A DNA stretch of 64,000 nucleotides from Stenotrophomonas tumulicola (GTDB taxonomy: Bacteria > Pseudomonadota > Gammaproteobacteria > Xanthomonadales > Xanthomonadaceae), in contig NZ_JACGXS010000004.1 in NCBI RefSeq assembly GCF_014117215.1, positions 248,001-312,000 on the forward strand. Reading direction: 5' to 3'. Each line of letters starts with the position of its first letter. The first letter of the stretch is position 1. The notes below the pieces were generated by a model that was given only the letters and a program-made list of their open reading frames with translations, was not told the DNA's origin and did no database searches. The translations under genes were made by a program, and so were the position numbers. Positions 29,018-38,679 of the stretch are shown piece by piece.

Positions 29018-30316
29018 ATGTCCACCTCCATCACCGCCCGCGGCTACCAGTCCGGTTTCGGCAACGAATTCGCCACCGAAGCGCTGCAAGGCACATTGCC
29101 GGTCGGGCAGAATTCGCCGCAGCAGGTGCCCCACGGCCTGTATGCCGAGCAGCTGTCAGGCACGGCGTTCACCGCACCCCGCGGCAGCAACCGCCGCAGC
29201 TGGCTGTATCGCATCCGCCCGGCGGTCGCCCATGGTGCGTTCGTGCCGTTGCAGCAGCCGCGCCTGCGGATGGATTTCCATGCCCAGCCGGCATCGCCGG
29301 ACCAGTTGCGCTGGAGCCCGCTGCCGCTGCCGGAGGTGCCGACGGATTTCGTCGAAGGCCTGTATACGATGGGCGGCAATGGGTCGCCCGAAGCGCATGC
29401 GGGCGTGGCCATCCATCTGTATGCGGCGAACCGGGACATGGTGGGCCGCTATTTCTACAACGCCGACGGCGAACTGCTGATCGTGCCGCAGCAGGGACGC
29501 CTGCGATTGCTTACCGAGATGGGCGTGATCGAGATCGAGCCGCAGCAGGTCGCGGTGGTCCCTCGTGGGGTGCGCTTCCGGGTGGAGCTGCCGGACGGGG
29601 AGGCGCGAGGGTATGTCTGCGAGAATTTCGGCGCGCTGCTGAAGCTGCCCGACCTGGGCCCGATCGGCTCCAATGGACTGGCCAATCCACGCGACTTCGA
29701 AACCCCGCATGCGGCGTTCGAGGACCTCGACGGTGACTTCGAACTGGTGGCCAAGTTCGATGGCCAACTGTGGCGCGCACCGATCGACCACTCACCGCTG
29801 GACGTGGTGGCATGGCATGGCAACTATGCGCCGTATCGCTACGACCTGCGCCGCTTCAATGCCATCGGTTCGATCAGCTTCGACCACCCGGATCCGTCGA
29901 TTTTCCTGGTGCTGCATTCGCCCAGCGATACGCCGGGTACCAGCAACATGGATTTCGCGATCTTCCCGCCGCGCTGGCTCGTGGCGCAGCATACGTTCCG
30001 GCCGCCGTGGTTCCACCGCAACATCGCCAGCGAGTTCATGGGCCTGGTGCACGGTGCGTACGATGCGAAGGCGGAAGGCTTCGTGCCCGGCGGAGCGTCG
30101 CTGCATAACTGCATGAGTGGGCACGGTCCGGATGCGCCGACGTTCGACAAGGCGTCCAACGCCGACCTGTCCAAGCCGGACGTGATCAGGGACACGATGG
30201 CCTTCATGTTCGAAACCCGCGCGGTGATCCGCCCGACGGCGCAGGCACTGGCCGCCGCGCACCGCCAGGGCGACTACCAGCAGTGCTGGAACGGCCTGCG
30301 CAACAATTTCCGTTGA
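29018..30316 (+). CDS. hmgA: Homogentisate 1,2-dioxygenase
   Basis: 432 residues, normal for HmgA. Cupin-fold Fe(II) enzyme that opens the homogentisate ring to maleylacetoacetate. Begins with the typical [19 protein letters not shown]. The iron and active-site region lies near [20 protein letters not shown] (His and Glu ligands) and [20 protein letters not shown] lies before the ATG. The later steps (isomerase and fumarylacetoacetase) are not in the window. The TGA stop leads straight into inverted repeat copy 2. Confidence 0.96.
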   Translation: MSTSITARGYQSGFGNEFATEALQGTLPVGQNSPQQVPHGLYAEQLSGTAFTAPRGSNRRSWLYRIRPAVAHGAFVPLQQPRLRMDFHAQPASPDQLRWSPLPLPEVPTDFVEGLYTMGGNGSPEAHAGVAIHLYAANRDMVGRYFYNADGELLIVPQQGRLRLLTEMGVIEIEPQQVAVVPRGVRFRVELPDGEARGYVCENFGALLKLPDLGPIGSNGLANPRDFETPHAAFEDLDGDFELVAKFDGQLWRAPIDHSPLDVVAWHGNYAPYRYDLRRFNAIGSISFDHPDPSIFLVLHSPSDTPGTSNMDFAIFPPRWLVAQHTFRPPWFHRNIASEFMGLVHGAYDAKAEGFVPGGASLHNCMSGHGPDAPTFDKASNADLSKPDVIRDTMAFMFETRAVIRPTAQALAAAHRQGDYQQCWNGLRNNFR

Positions 30317-30388
30317 AAAAAGGGGACGGAGGGGATTAAGTCGTTTCCGGCTCTGTCTTGAGCGACTTAATCCCCTCCGTCCCCTTTT
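30316..30388. repeat. Long inverted repeat, GGGGACGGAGGGG family (copy 2)
   Basis: Perfect 26-bp arms (30318-30343 and 30363-30388) of AAAAGGGGACGGAGGGGATT followed by AAGTCG, with a 19-base loop. It begins at the hmgA stop and is read through by the convergent gene, whose last 16 or so codons and TAA lie inside it. The A6 and T4 ends suit a bidirectional terminator. Confidence 0.85.
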
Positions 30389-30872
30389 CTGGCAGGACCT
30401 CCAGCAGGCGTTCGCGCACCCGCTCGGTGTAGCCGACCGATGTCAGCACGGGCAGGGCGCCCAATGCGGCGTGCATGGCCTCGAGCACGTCGCTGTCGTG
30501 GCGGGCCTGCTGCAGGGCATGGAACAGGGCGGCCGCCTGCGGATGGCGCTGCATCTCGAGGATGCCCAGCAGGTAAATGCGTGCGGCGGCCATCGAACGC
30601 CGGCGTTCGGGGCTGGCCGGCCGGGACAGAACCGCCGCCGCAGGGCTTTCCGCGGTCGCCGAGGCCGGTGGTTGTTCTGGAGAAGTGACCAGGTAGCCGG
30701 AATGCACCAGTTGGATCACCATCGCTGGCGTTTCCGGCCCGACCATCGCGGTCAGGGCGGCGATGTCGCGCTGCCCATCGCACAGGATCAGCAGGCGGCG
30801 CTGGCGCATGTCCAGCGGCGCGCGATGCGCCTGCAATGCAATTCGGGCTTGGTCGGTCTTGCGCGGCAGCAT
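30336..30872 (-). CDS. Hypothetical protein whose C terminus is encoded by a repeat
   Basis: 178 residues. The N-terminal part (about 18-65: LDMRQRRLLILCDGQRDIAAL, PAMVIQLVHSGYL) looks like a small winged-helix-type fold. It is followed by a Pro/Ala/Ser linker (about 66-90) and a helical C-terminal half with REYTER-like basic segments (YTERVRERLLEVL). No signal peptide or membrane segment. The last residues (EKGTEGIKSLKTEPETT) are translated from both arms and the loop of inverted repeat copy 2, so the original stop has been replaced. Function unknown. Confidence 0.65.
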   Translation of the reverse strand: MLPRKTDQARIALQAHRAPLDMRQRRLLILCDGQRDIAALTAMVGPETPAMVIQLVHSGYLVTSPEQPPASATAESPAAAVLSRPASPERRRSMAAARIYLLGILEMQRHPQAAALFHALQQARHDSDVLEAMHAALGALPVLTSVGYTERVRERLLEVLPEKGTEGIKSLKTEPETT

Positions 30873-30994
30873 GGCGGCAGGGTCGAGGCGGTGCAGGCCG
30901 AGCCTGAATGCCTGCCGTTAAACCCCGATGACAATGCGGCGCGTGCACGGCATCCGCGCTAGCGTTGCGGCACCGCCTTGCAGGAGATGTCCCG

Positions 30995-31642
30995 ATGAAA
31001 GCCTTTCCCGTTGCCGGCCTGTTGGCCCTGTCGCTGGCCGCATGTGGCCAAGGGGCGCAGGTTCCCGATGCTGCCTCCGAGGTCTCCGCGCCGACTGCGG
31101 GGGCGACCGACGCTGCGGCCGATCCGGACCTCGCAACGTCGACCCCGATGGATCCGCGTAATGACAGTCCCGCGCGCCTGGATGGGTTCGGTGCGGTCGC
31201 GCTGGGAGCCAGCATCGACGATGTCCGCAGCCGCTTCGGCGAGCCGCTGCAGGGCCTGGCGACGGACGCGGCTGGCAAGCCGCTGGCGGCAGATGATGGC
31301 AATGAAGACTGCTACTACCTGCATCCGCAGAAGGCCTCGCCCGAGGACCCCTGGCTGATGATCGAGGGCCGCAAGCTGGTGCGCTACGACGTACGTGGCC
31401 CGGCCATCGTCGCGCCGGGGGGCGGCAAGGTCGGCATGACCCTGGGCGAGCTGCAGCAGCTGTATCCGGAGCGTGGCGATGTCACCCCGGACAAGTACGA
31501 CCCGCAGGCGCGGCATCTGCGGGTGCGACCGGCACAGGAAGGCCAGGGCATCATCGATTTCGCCCTGGATGCCGACGGCAAAGTGGGCGCCTGGCGGGTA
31601 GGCCTGCCGCCGCAGGTGGATTACGTGGAAGGCTGCGGTTGA
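30995..31642 (+). CDS. Hypothetical lipoprotein
   Basis: 215 residues. Signal peptide with lipobox LSLAAC (Cys about 17), an Ala/Asp-rich linker (about 20-55), then a domain with GFGAVALGASIDDVRSRFGEPL, DCYYLHPQ...DPWLMIEG and VGMTLGELQQLYPERGDV. This duplicated pattern (G-x-S/T-xx-D/E-V/L...) resembles lectin-like DUF families of secreted proteins. AGGAG lies before the ATG. Membrane side is not determined; position 2 after Cys is Gly, which does not force inner-membrane retention. Confidence 0.7.
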   Translation: MKAFPVAGLLALSLAACGQGAQVPDAASEVSAPTAGATDAAADPDLATSTPMDPRNDSPARLDGFGAVALGASIDDVRSRFGEPLQGLATDAAGKPLAADDGNEDCYYLHPQKASPEDPWLMIEGRKLVRYDVRGPAIVAPGGGKVGMTLGELQQLYPERGDVTPDKYDPQARHLRVRPAQEGQGIIDFALDADGKVGAWRVGLPPQVDYVEGCG

Positions 31643-31767
31643 GCAGGGGGGCCGCGTCTTCCGGGGGCGGCCCTGGTGGGCATGCCTTTCACCGGCAGGG
31701 CATCGTCGTCCCCACGGGGGCAACCGCGACGTAGAATCCCGCTCACCACCCGCCTGAGGACTGCCTG

Positions 31768-32724
31768 ATGATCGCTCTCGCCGTCGCCTGGTTCCTGCTT
31801 GGCCTGCTGTTGCTGGCCCTCGGCGGTGATTCCATCGTCAAGGCGACCTCCGGCCTGGCCCAGCGCTTCGGTGCGTCGCCCTTCATGGCCGGCCTGGTGC
31901 TGCTGGGCCTCGCCACGTCGGTGCCGGAACTGGCGGTCAATGCGCGCGCGCTGGTCGTGGGGCAGCCGGAACTGGCGTTGGGCAACGCGGTGGGCAGTAC
32001 CCTGGCCAACCTCGGCCTGACCCTCGCGCTGGCCGCGTTGGCCCTGCCGTTGGTGCTTCGCGCACGCGTGCTCGGCAGGTCATGGTGGGCGTTGCTCATC
32101 GCGGCATTGCTGCTGATCGGCTTCGGCCGCGATGGCAATCTGCAGCGCTGGGAAGGCGGCGTGCTGTTGTTGGCGTTCGTGGTGGGGTTCGTGCTGCTGC
32201 TGCGCAAAGGGCGTGATGAAGCGCCAGGGGTGCAGGCGGTGATCGCGGCATCGGCGGCATCGCGCACCGGCATGGCATTGAACGTGTTGCGGCTGGTCGT
32301 TGCCGCGATCACCCTGTACTGGGGTGCGCGACTGATAGTGGGCGCGGCATCGGACATCGGCGTGGCGCTGGGCTGGACGCCGTTGATGGTGGGCCTGTTG
32401 CCGGTGGCGATCGGTACCACGTTGCCCGAAGTGGCCGCAGCGGTGATGGCGGCGCGGCGTGGCCACGGCGACATGGTCGTCGGGCACGTGCTCGGTTCCA
32501 GCGTGGTCAACCTGTTGTTGGTCATCGGGACGATGGCGCTGGTCCAGCCGTTGGCATTGCCGGCATCGTTCGTGCGGCTGGAGTTGCCGGCCGTGCTGGC
32601 GTTCGCGCTGGTGTTGTATCCGATGCTGCGTGGGGACCTGCGCATCAGCCGCGGCGAAGGCGGGGTCCTGCTGGCCGCATTCGTGGCGTGGGTGGGGCTG
32701 GAGCTGGCACTGGTGAATGGCTAG
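31768..32724 (+). CDS. Sodium/calcium exchanger family protein (CaCA, YrbG-like)
   Basis: 318 residues with about 10 membrane segments in two inverted halves. Each half has the ion-binding alpha repeat: GLATSVPELAVNARAL (about 49-64) and IGTTLPEVAAAVMAA (about 214-228), both keeping the key T/S-x-P-E. A cytosolic loop (about 145-165) joins the halves. E. coli YrbG is the closest well-known relative. Expected to exchange Ca2+ or similar cations for Na+ or H+ at the inner membrane. Convergent with the pha operon. Confidence 0.9.
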   Translation: MIALAVAWFLLGLLLLALGGDSIVKATSGLAQRFGASPFMAGLVLLGLATSVPELAVNARALVVGQPELALGNAVGSTLANLGLTLALAALALPLVLRARVLGRSWWALLIAALLLIGFGRDGNLQRWEGGVLLLAFVVGFVLLLRKGRDEAPGVQAVIAASAASRTGMALNVLRLVVAAITLYWGARLIVGAASDIGVALGWTPLMVGLLPVAIGTTLPEVAAAVMAARRGHGDMVVGHVLGSSVVNLLLVIGTMALVQPLALPASFVRLELPAVLAFALVLYPMLRGDLRISRGEGGVLLAAFVAWVGLELALVNG

Positions 32725-32771
32725 CGACGATCCGCGCCGCACCGGCCCGTGTCGATGGGCGTGGCCCGCTT

Positions 32772-33161
32772 CTACCGGGTTGCGGCGTCTTCGTCCTCGC
32801 GTTCCGGCTCCGGCGGCGGCAGCTGTTCTTCGGCAGCACGCTGGTTGCCGGGCAGGCTGGGGCGGGTTTCCATCAACAGCGACAGTGCGGCCTTGGCCAT
32901 CATGTGCGCGCTGATCGGCGCGGTGATGAACAGGAATACGGTGATCAGCAGTTCGCGCGGCTGTGGATCCTGGCCGAGGAAGATGTGGTAGCACACCGAC
33001 GCCACCAGCACGCAGCCCACGCCCAGCGTACTGGCCTTGGTCGGTGCATGCAGGCGCTTGAAGAAGGTGGACAGTTTCACCAGCCCCAGTGCGCCCATCA
33101 GGATGAAGAAGCAGCCGAACAGCAGCAGGACGGACAGGACGATCTGGATGAAGGTGATCAT
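32772..33161 (-). CDS. phaG: Monovalent cation/H+ antiporter subunit G
   Basis: 129 residues with three membrane segments in the first 90, and the MnhG/PhaG signature LGLVKLSTFFKRLHAPTKASTLGVG. A charged tail (about 108-129, rich in Glu/Pro) is longer than usual. Last gene of the six-gene operon; its ATG overlaps the phaF stop by four bases. Confidence 0.92.
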   Translation of the reverse strand: MITFIQIVLSVLLLFGCFFILMGALGLVKLSTFFKRLHAPTKASTLGVGCVLVASVCYHIFLGQDPQPRELLITVFLFITAPISAHMMAKAALSLLMETRPSLPGNQRAAEEQLPPPEPEREDEDAATR

Positions 33162-33442
33162 TCGACGATGTCCCGCCGCAGCACGAACTTGCTCAGCACC
33201 ACGGTGCTGCCGAAGCCGAGCATGGCGATGACCAGCGCAGCTTCGAAATAGATCGCCGAATTGAGGTACATGCCGAACAGCATGAGTTCGGCGATGGCGG
33301 TCACCGACAGCGTGTCCAGCGCAAGGATGCGGTCCGGGACGGTGGGTCCACGCAGCAGGCGCCAGGTGGCGAGCAGCATGGCCACCCCCACCACGTGCAT
33401 GCATACCACCAGCGTGGTCTGGATGACGTCGAATCCGGTCAT
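33158..33442 (-). CDS. phaF: Monovalent cation/H+ antiporter subunit F
   Basis: 94 residues, three membrane segments. The conserved LRGPTVPDRILALDTLSV motif of MnhF/PhaF is present (about 30-47). Overlaps phaE and phaG by four bases on each side (ATGA), which fixes both the start and the operon order. Confidence 0.93.
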   Translation of the reverse strand: MTGFDVIQTTLVVCMHVVGVAMLLATWRLLRGPTVPDRILALDTLSVTAIAELMLFGMYLNSAIYFEAALVIAMLGFGSTVVLSKFVLRRDIVE

Positions 33443-33945
33443 GGGAATATCTCCATCAGCGGTGCCTCGTAACGGCGTTTTATGTCGGCCACCAGCTGCG
33501 CCTCGTCTTCGAGGTGCAGCACATGGACCAGCAGGAAGCTGCGGTCGTCGCTGAGCGCGGCCGACACCGTTCCCGGGGTCAGCGTGATCATGCTGGTCAG
33601 CGCGGCGATGCCGTGGATGTTGGCGATGTCCAGCGGGACCCACACGAAGCCCGGGTGGAGGGTGCTTTCCTTGCCGAGCACCTGTCGCGCCACCTTGATG
33701 TTGGACAGCAGGATGTCCCACAGCGTGACCGCCACCAGCTTGGGTACCGGCCGCAGGGTGCCGATGCGCGCGAACTCGCGGTCCAGCCGGGCGGCGAACA
33801 GCGGTATGACCATGCCCAGCACCAGGCCAAGCACGAACTGGCCCAGGGTGAAGCTGTCGGACATCAGCAGCCAGAACACCACGACCATGACAGTCAGTGG
33901 CAGCGAGGGAAACAGGCGACGGAACAGGGGGCGCTTCGGGCTCAT
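33439..33945 (-). CDS. phaE: Monovalent cation/H+ antiporter subunit E
   Basis: 168 residues. Two N-terminal membrane segments (about 14-52) and a cytosolic domain with the family motif ALTSMITLTPGTVSAALSDD (about 112-131) and LLVHVLHLEDEA. Four-base overlaps with phaD and phaF fix the start at MSPKRPLFRRLFPSLP. Confidence 0.93.
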   Translation of the reverse strand: MSPKRPLFRRLFPSLPLTVMVVVFWLLMSDSFTLGQFVLGLVLGMVIPLFAARLDREFARIGTLRPVPKLVAVTLWDILLSNIKVARQVLGKESTLHPGFVWVPLDIANIHGIAALTSMITLTPGTVSAALSDDRSFLLVHVLHLEDEAQLVADIKRRYEAPLMEIFP

Positions 33946-35477
33946 GGCTGGCGGATCTCCGGCGTGGTCGCGCGCACCTGCTCCACGTAGCGGGACGGCT
34001 GCAGCAGGTCGCTGGCGATGGCGTCGGTGTGGCGCATCAGTGGCGCCGCGAACAGGGTCATGCCGATGCCATACAGCAGCAGCAGGCTGGCCGCGAACAG
34101 TTCGACGGTGCGGGTCGGCGCCTTGCGCGGTTTCGGTGCATCGGGCTCGATGTTCGGCACGCGCCAGAACAGCCGGATGCCACCGCGTGCCAGGCCCATG
34201 ATGACCAGCAGGCTGCTGCCCAGCACAGCAGCCCATACCGGGGCCGTCAGCTGCGGCGGCATGCCGGCAAGCAGGGCGGCCTTGGCCAGGAAGCCGGACA
34301 ATGGCGGCAGGCCGGCCACCGAAATGGCGCCGATCAGGAACAGTACGGCAGGCGTTTCCTTGCCCGGCATTGGCGCGATCACTTCCTTGCGGTCGCTGGC
34401 ACCGCCGCGACGGCGGCGGATGAGATCGGCGATCAGGAACAGCGCGGCGGCCACGAAGGTGCTGTGCGGCAGGTAATACAGGCCTGCACCCAGCACCTGC
34501 TGGTTGCCCACCGAGAACGCGATGAACAGCGTTGCCGCCGATACCACCACCAGGTAGGAAATGAGCACGCGCAGGCGCACTGCCGCCAACACGCCCAGAC
34601 CGCCCAGCACCAGGGTGGCCACGCCCGCCCACAGCAGCCAGTCGCGGCCATAGCCGGCCATGGCACCGGCGTCGTCGCCGAACCACAGCGACTGCACCCG
34701 CAGCACCGCATACAGGCCGACCTTGGTCATGATCGCGAACAGTGCGGCCACCGCCGCCGGTGCGCGTGCATAGGATTCGGGCAGCCACAGGTACAGCGGC
34801 ATCAGCGCCGCCTTCGCGCAGAACACCAGCAGCAACAGGCCCATGGTTGCTTTCACCAACAGCAGGTGCGAGGGCGGGACTTCGGCGATGCGCTGCGACA
34901 GCTCGGCCATGTTGAGCGAGCCCAGCGAGGCGTACAGCAGGCCCAGCGCGATCAGGAACAGGGTGGAGGCGGTGACGTTGAACACCACGTAATGCAGGCC
35001 GATGCGCATGCGCAGGCCGCGCCCGCCACTGAGCAGCAGGCCGTATGAAGCGATCAGCATCACTTCGAAGAACACGAACAGGTTGAAGATGTCGCCGGTA
35101 AGGAAGGCGCCGTTGAGGCCGACCAGCTGGAACTGGAACAGCGCATGGAAATGCGGTGCACGGCGGTCCCAGCCAGAGCAGGCATGCAGCAGGCAGCCGA
35201 TGGCCAGCAGCACCGTGGTCAGCAGCATCCACGCCGACAGGCGGTCGGCGACCAGCGCGATGCCCAGTCGCGACGGCCAGTCGCCCAGCAGGTAAACCAT
35301 GGCCGCACCATCGGCGGTGCGCGCGAACAGCAGCAGCACCGCGGCGAACAGGGCGGCCATCGTCGTCCAGGACACCGCGCGCTGCACCCGCGGGCCGTAA
35401 CGGCGATGTTCGACGAACAGCGACAACGATGCGCCGAGCAGCGGGATCAGGATCGGCAGGATCACCAGATGGTTCAT
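33942..35477 (-). CDS. phaD: Monovalent cation/H+ antiporter subunit D
   Basis: 511 residues, about 14 membrane segments, homologous to NADH dehydrogenase subunit N. Proton-pathway residues are seen as Glu in FNLFVFFEVMLIASYGLLL and Lys in the LLVKATMGLLLLVFCAKAALMP region, which also has the LPESYARAP loop. With PhaA it forms the antiporter-like core of the complex. Overlaps phaC by four bases. Confidence 0.94.
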   Translation of the reverse strand: MNHLVILPILIPLLGASLSLFVEHRRYGPRVQRAVSWTTMAALFAAVLLLFARTADGAAMVYLLGDWPSRLGIALVADRLSAWMLLTTVLLAIGCLLHACSGWDRRAPHFHALFQFQLVGLNGAFLTGDIFNLFVFFEVMLIASYGLLLSGGRGLRMRIGLHYVVFNVTASTLFLIALGLLYASLGSLNMAELSQRIAEVPPSHLLLVKATMGLLLLVFCAKAALMPLYLWLPESYARAPAAVAALFAIMTKVGLYAVLRVQSLWFGDDAGAMAGYGRDWLLWAGVATLVLGGLGVLAAVRLRVLISYLVVVSAATLFIAFSVGNQQVLGAGLYYLPHSTFVAAALFLIADLIRRRRGGASDRKEVIAPMPGKETPAVLFLIGAISVAGLPPLSGFLAKAALLAGMPPQLTAPVWAAVLGSSLLVIMGLARGGIRLFWRVPNIEPDAPKPRKAPTRTVELFAASLLLLYGIGMTLFAAPLMRHTDAIASDLLQPSRYVEQVRATTPEIRQP

Positions 35478-35851
35478 GCGTGGTCCTCGTCACGGCGCGG
35501 CGGTGCATCCGCATCAGGCTCATGCGCGTCGACGTGGTCGCTATGGTTGTCGCTGCGGCTGCGGATGGCCAGCACGATGGTGACGGCGGTCATCGCAAAG
35601 GCGATCACGATGGCGGTCAGCACCAGCGCCTGCGGCAACGGGTCGGTGTAATTGCCCAGGTTGCTGTCCAGGCCTTCCTTCAGCACCGGCGCCTTGCCCT
35701 GTACCAAGCGGCCACCGGCGAAGATCAGCAGGTTGGTGGCGTAGGACAGGAAGGTCATGCCGAGGATGACGTCGAAGCTGCGCGCCCGCAGCAGCAGGTA
35801 TACCGCGAGCATGGTCAGCACGCCGATGGCGCTTGCCAGGGCCAGTTCCAT
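35474..35851 (-). CDS. phaC: Monovalent cation/H+ antiporter subunit C
   Basis: 125 residues, a NuoK homologue with three membrane segments. Contains LGMTFLSYATNLLIFAGG and the PLPQALVLTAIVIAFAMTA motif. A hydrophilic acidic/His tail (about 100-125) extends past the last segment. The ATG overlaps the phaAB stop (TGATG). Confidence 0.93.
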   Translation of the reverse strand: MELALASAIGVLTMLAVYLLLRARSFDVILGMTFLSYATNLLIFAGGRLVQGKAPVLKEGLDSNLGNYTDPLPQALVLTAIVIAFAMTAVTIVLAIRSRSDNHSDHVDAHEPDADAPPRRDEDHA

Positions 35852-38679
35852 CAGCGCATCTCCCCGGTCAGGGCGGAACGTTGCCGCGGATCGATCTCGC
35901 CACGGCGCGAGCCGCGGGTGCGCGACGGCTTGATCGTTCCCATCATCGACAACATCAGCATCGCGCCGCCGAACACCACCAGGTATACACCGATGTCGAA
36001 GCCGATCGCGCTGGCCAGCGGCACGTGGCCGATCAGCGGCAGCTGCAGGTCCAGGTGGCCACTGGTCAGGAACGGTACGCCGAACAGCATCGAGGCGCCG
36101 CCACTGGCCACGGCCACCAGCAGGCCGATGCCGATGCAGCGGATGTAGTCGAAGCCGAAGCGTGATTCCACCGATGCGGTGCCCTGGATGACGTACTGGA
36201 TGAGCAGCGGCACGGCCAGCATCAGGCCGGCGATGAATCCGCCGCCGGGCGCGTTGTGGCCGCGCAGGAACAGGAAGATCGACACGGTCAGGGTCAGCGG
36301 GAACATGATCTGGGCCAGGTCGGCCGGTACCGGCAGCTTGATCGGCGGGCCAGGCATCACCTGCTCCGGTGCCATCCGCGAACGCCGCAGCATGGCGTGT
36401 ACCACCAATGCGGCAATGCCGAACACGGTGATCTCGCCGAAGGTATCGAAACCGCGGAAATCGACCAGGATCACGTTGACCACGTTGCTGCCATACGCCT
36501 CGGGCAGCGCACGCGCGAGCAGCTCGCCGGCCATGGTGTTGGGAGGCAGCGTCATCGCGGTGTAGGCCAGTGCCGCGATGCCCACGCCTGCGACCAGTGC
36601 GATCGCTGCATCGCGGTATTTACGCGCCCTGGAACGTTCGGTGACCGACTGTGCCGGCAGGTAGTTCATGCCGAGCAGCATCAGCACCAGCGTGACCATC
36701 TCCACCAGCAGCTGGGTCAGGGCCAGGTCCGGGGCGGACAGGAACACGAAGGTCAGTGCCACCATCAGGCCCACGCCGCCGACCAGCAGCACTGCCAGCA
36801 GGCGCTGCTTGTACATGCGCAGGGTGGCCATCGCACAGGCCATCATCACCGCCCACAACGCCCAGCCCAGCAGCGGGATCGGTTGCGGCGACGGCCAGTT
36901 CGGCCAGGCAGGCGCGGCCAGCCAGGGCGCGGCACCGACGATCACCGCCACTACCACCAGCCCCAGCAGCATGCGCTGCAGGCTGCCGTTGGCGATCGCG
37001 GCCGTCAGCCGCTGGGCCAGCGCGGACAGCAGGTCCAGCTGGCGGTGGAAGACGTTGCGGCCGGTGGCGATGTTCTGCACCGCATACAGGTCGATCAGCC
37101 GGCGCAGGCCGAAATACAGTGCGATGCCGCCCAGCACGCCGGCTGCGCTCATCGCCAGCGGCAGGTTGAAACCGTGCCAGATCGACAGGCTGTACTCGGG
37201 CATCTGCGCGCCCAGGATGGATGCGGCGCTGGCATGCAGTACCGGGGCGATGGTGATCGCCGGTGCGATGCCGACGGCCACGCAGGCCACCACCAGGATC
37301 TCCACCGGCACTTTCATCCAGCGCGGCGGCTCGTGCGGCACCCGGTCCAGATCGTGCGGCCCCTTGCCGAAGAAGGTGTCGTGCACGAAACGCAGGCTGT
37401 AGGCAACGCCGAACACACCGGCCAGCAACGCGGCAATGCTCATCGCCACGCGCATGGGTTGCGGGCCCTCGGTGACCAGCGCCTCGGCAAACAGCATTTC
37501 CTTGGACAGGAACCCATTGAGCAGCGGGATGCCGGCCATCGCCAGCGAGGCAATGATCGCCAGCAGACTGGTGAACGGCATCAGTTTCCGCAGCCCACCC
37601 AGCCTGCGCATGTCGCGGGTGCCGGTCTCGTGGTCGATGATTCCCGCCGCCATGAACAACGATGCCTTGAACGTAGCGTGGTTGAGGATGTGGAACACGC
37701 CGGCCACCACCGCCATCGGCGTGGACAGCCCGAACAGCATGGTGATCAGGCCCAGGTGGGAGATCGTGGAATACGCCAGCAGCCCCTTCAGGTCGTGCTG
37801 GAAGATCGCATTCCAGGCGCCGATCAGCAGGGTCAGCGCGCCGATGCCGCTGACGGTGTAGAAAAACAGGTCGCTGCCGGCCAGCACGGGGTGCAGCCGG
37901 GCCAGCAGGAACACGCCGGCCTTCACCATCGTGGCCGAATGCAGGTAAGCCGAAACCGGGGTGGGCGCGGCCATCGCGTGCGGCAGCCAGAAGTGGAACG
38001 GGAACTGCGCGCTCTTGGTGAAGATGCCGGCCAGGACCAGCAACAGGGCGTACGGATACAACGCGCTGGCGCGGATCTGCTCGCCGGCGGCCAGCACCGC
38101 GTCCAGGTCGTAACTTCCGACGATGCGGCCGATCAGCAGCACGCCGCCCAGCAGTGCCAGACCGCCGCCACCGGTGATCACCAGCGCCATGCGGGCGCCT
38201 TCGCGCGCATCCTGGCGGTGTGACCAGAAGCCGATCAGCAGGAACGAGCTGATGCTGGTCAGCTCCCAGAAAATCATCAGCAGCAACAGGTTGCCCGACA
38301 GCACCATGCCCAGCATGGCGCCCATGAACAGCAGCAGGTAGCAGTAGAAGCGGTGGGCGTTGTCCTGGCTGCTCAGGTAATAGCGGGCATACAGCACCAC
38401 CAGCGCGCCGATCCCCAGCACCATGCCGGCAAACATCCAGGCCAGCCCGTCCACGCGCAGGGTGAAATCCAGGCCGATCTGGGGCAGCCATTGGCCACTG
38501 CTGCGCAGCACCTGCCCATCCAGCACGGCGGGGGTAAGCGTGGCGAGGATGGCGAGGCCGGCCAATGGCGCCGCCGCAGCCAACCAGGCAGCGGTGGTTC
38601 GGGAACTTCGGGGCAGGGCGGCGACCAGCACGGCCAAGATGAATGGCAGGGCGAGCAGCAGGATCAGGCTGGGGATCAT
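35851..38679 (-). CDS. phaAB: Fused monovalent cation/H+ antiporter subunits A and B
   Basis: 942 residues. The N-terminal 600 residues are NuoL/MrpA-like with about 16 membrane segments; key residues are Glu in LLMIFWELTSISSFLLIG, Lys in FTKSAQFPFHFWLPHAM, and His in AYLHSATMVKAG. The MbhD-like middle (about 615-760) is followed by a MrpB-like C terminus (FPLTLTVSIFLFLRGHNAPGGG, about 810-930). This fused A+B form defines group 2 (Pha-type) Mrp antiporters, giving the six-gene set phaAB-C-D-E-F-G. It exports Na+ or K+ in exchange for H+ and supports alkaline and salt tolerance. Confidence 0.95.
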   Translation of the reverse strand: MIPSLILLLALPFILAVLVAALPRSSRTTAAWLAAAAPLAGLAILATLTPAVLDGQVLRSSGQWLPQIGLDFTLRVDGLAWMFAGMVLGIGALVVLYARYYLSSQDNAHRFYCYLLLFMGAMLGMVLSGNLLLLMIFWELTSISSFLLIGFWSHRQDAREGARMALVITGGGGLALLGGVLLIGRIVGSYDLDAVLAAGEQIRASALYPYALLLVLAGIFTKSAQFPFHFWLPHAMAAPTPVSAYLHSATMVKAGVFLLARLHPVLAGSDLFFYTVSGIGALTLLIGAWNAIFQHDLKGLLAYSTISHLGLITMLFGLSTPMAVVAGVFHILNHATFKASLFMAAGIIDHETGTRDMRRLGGLRKLMPFTSLLAIIASLAMAGIPLLNGFLSKEMLFAEALVTEGPQPMRVAMSIAALLAGVFGVAYSLRFVHDTFFGKGPHDLDRVPHEPPRWMKVPVEILVVACVAVGIAPAITIAPVLHASAASILGAQMPEYSLSIWHGFNLPLAMSAAGVLGGIALYFGLRRLIDLYAVQNIATGRNVFHRQLDLLSALAQRLTAAIANGSLQRMLLGLVVVAVIVGAAPWLAAPAWPNWPSPQPIPLLGWALWAVMMACAMATLRMYKQRLLAVLLVGGVGLMVALTFVFLSAPDLALTQLLVEMVTLVLMLLGMNYLPAQSVTERSRARKYRDAAIALVAGVGIAALAYTAMTLPPNTMAGELLARALPEAYGSNVVNVILVDFRGFDTFGEITVFGIAALVVHAMLRRSRMAPEQVMPGPPIKLPVPADLAQIMFPLTLTVSIFLFLRGHNAPGGGFIAGLMLAVPLLIQYVIQGTASVESRFGFDYIRCIGIGLLVAVASGGASMLFGVPFLTSGHLDLQLPLIGHVPLASAIGFDIGVYLVVFGGAMLMLSMMGTIKPSRTRGSRRGEIDPRQRSALTGEMR

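Noticed and set aside
30336-30400. Frameshift or pseudogene at the end of the hypothetical gene
   Set aside because: The frame is continuous; the odd C terminus is explained by translation through the inverted repeat.
36256-38223. Long open frame on the plus strand opposite phaAB (over 600 codons), with similar long frames opposite many genes
   Set aside because: High-GC genes leave few stops in antisense frames. The product is Gln/His/Arg-rich without family motifs, and the phaAB frame is fully supported.
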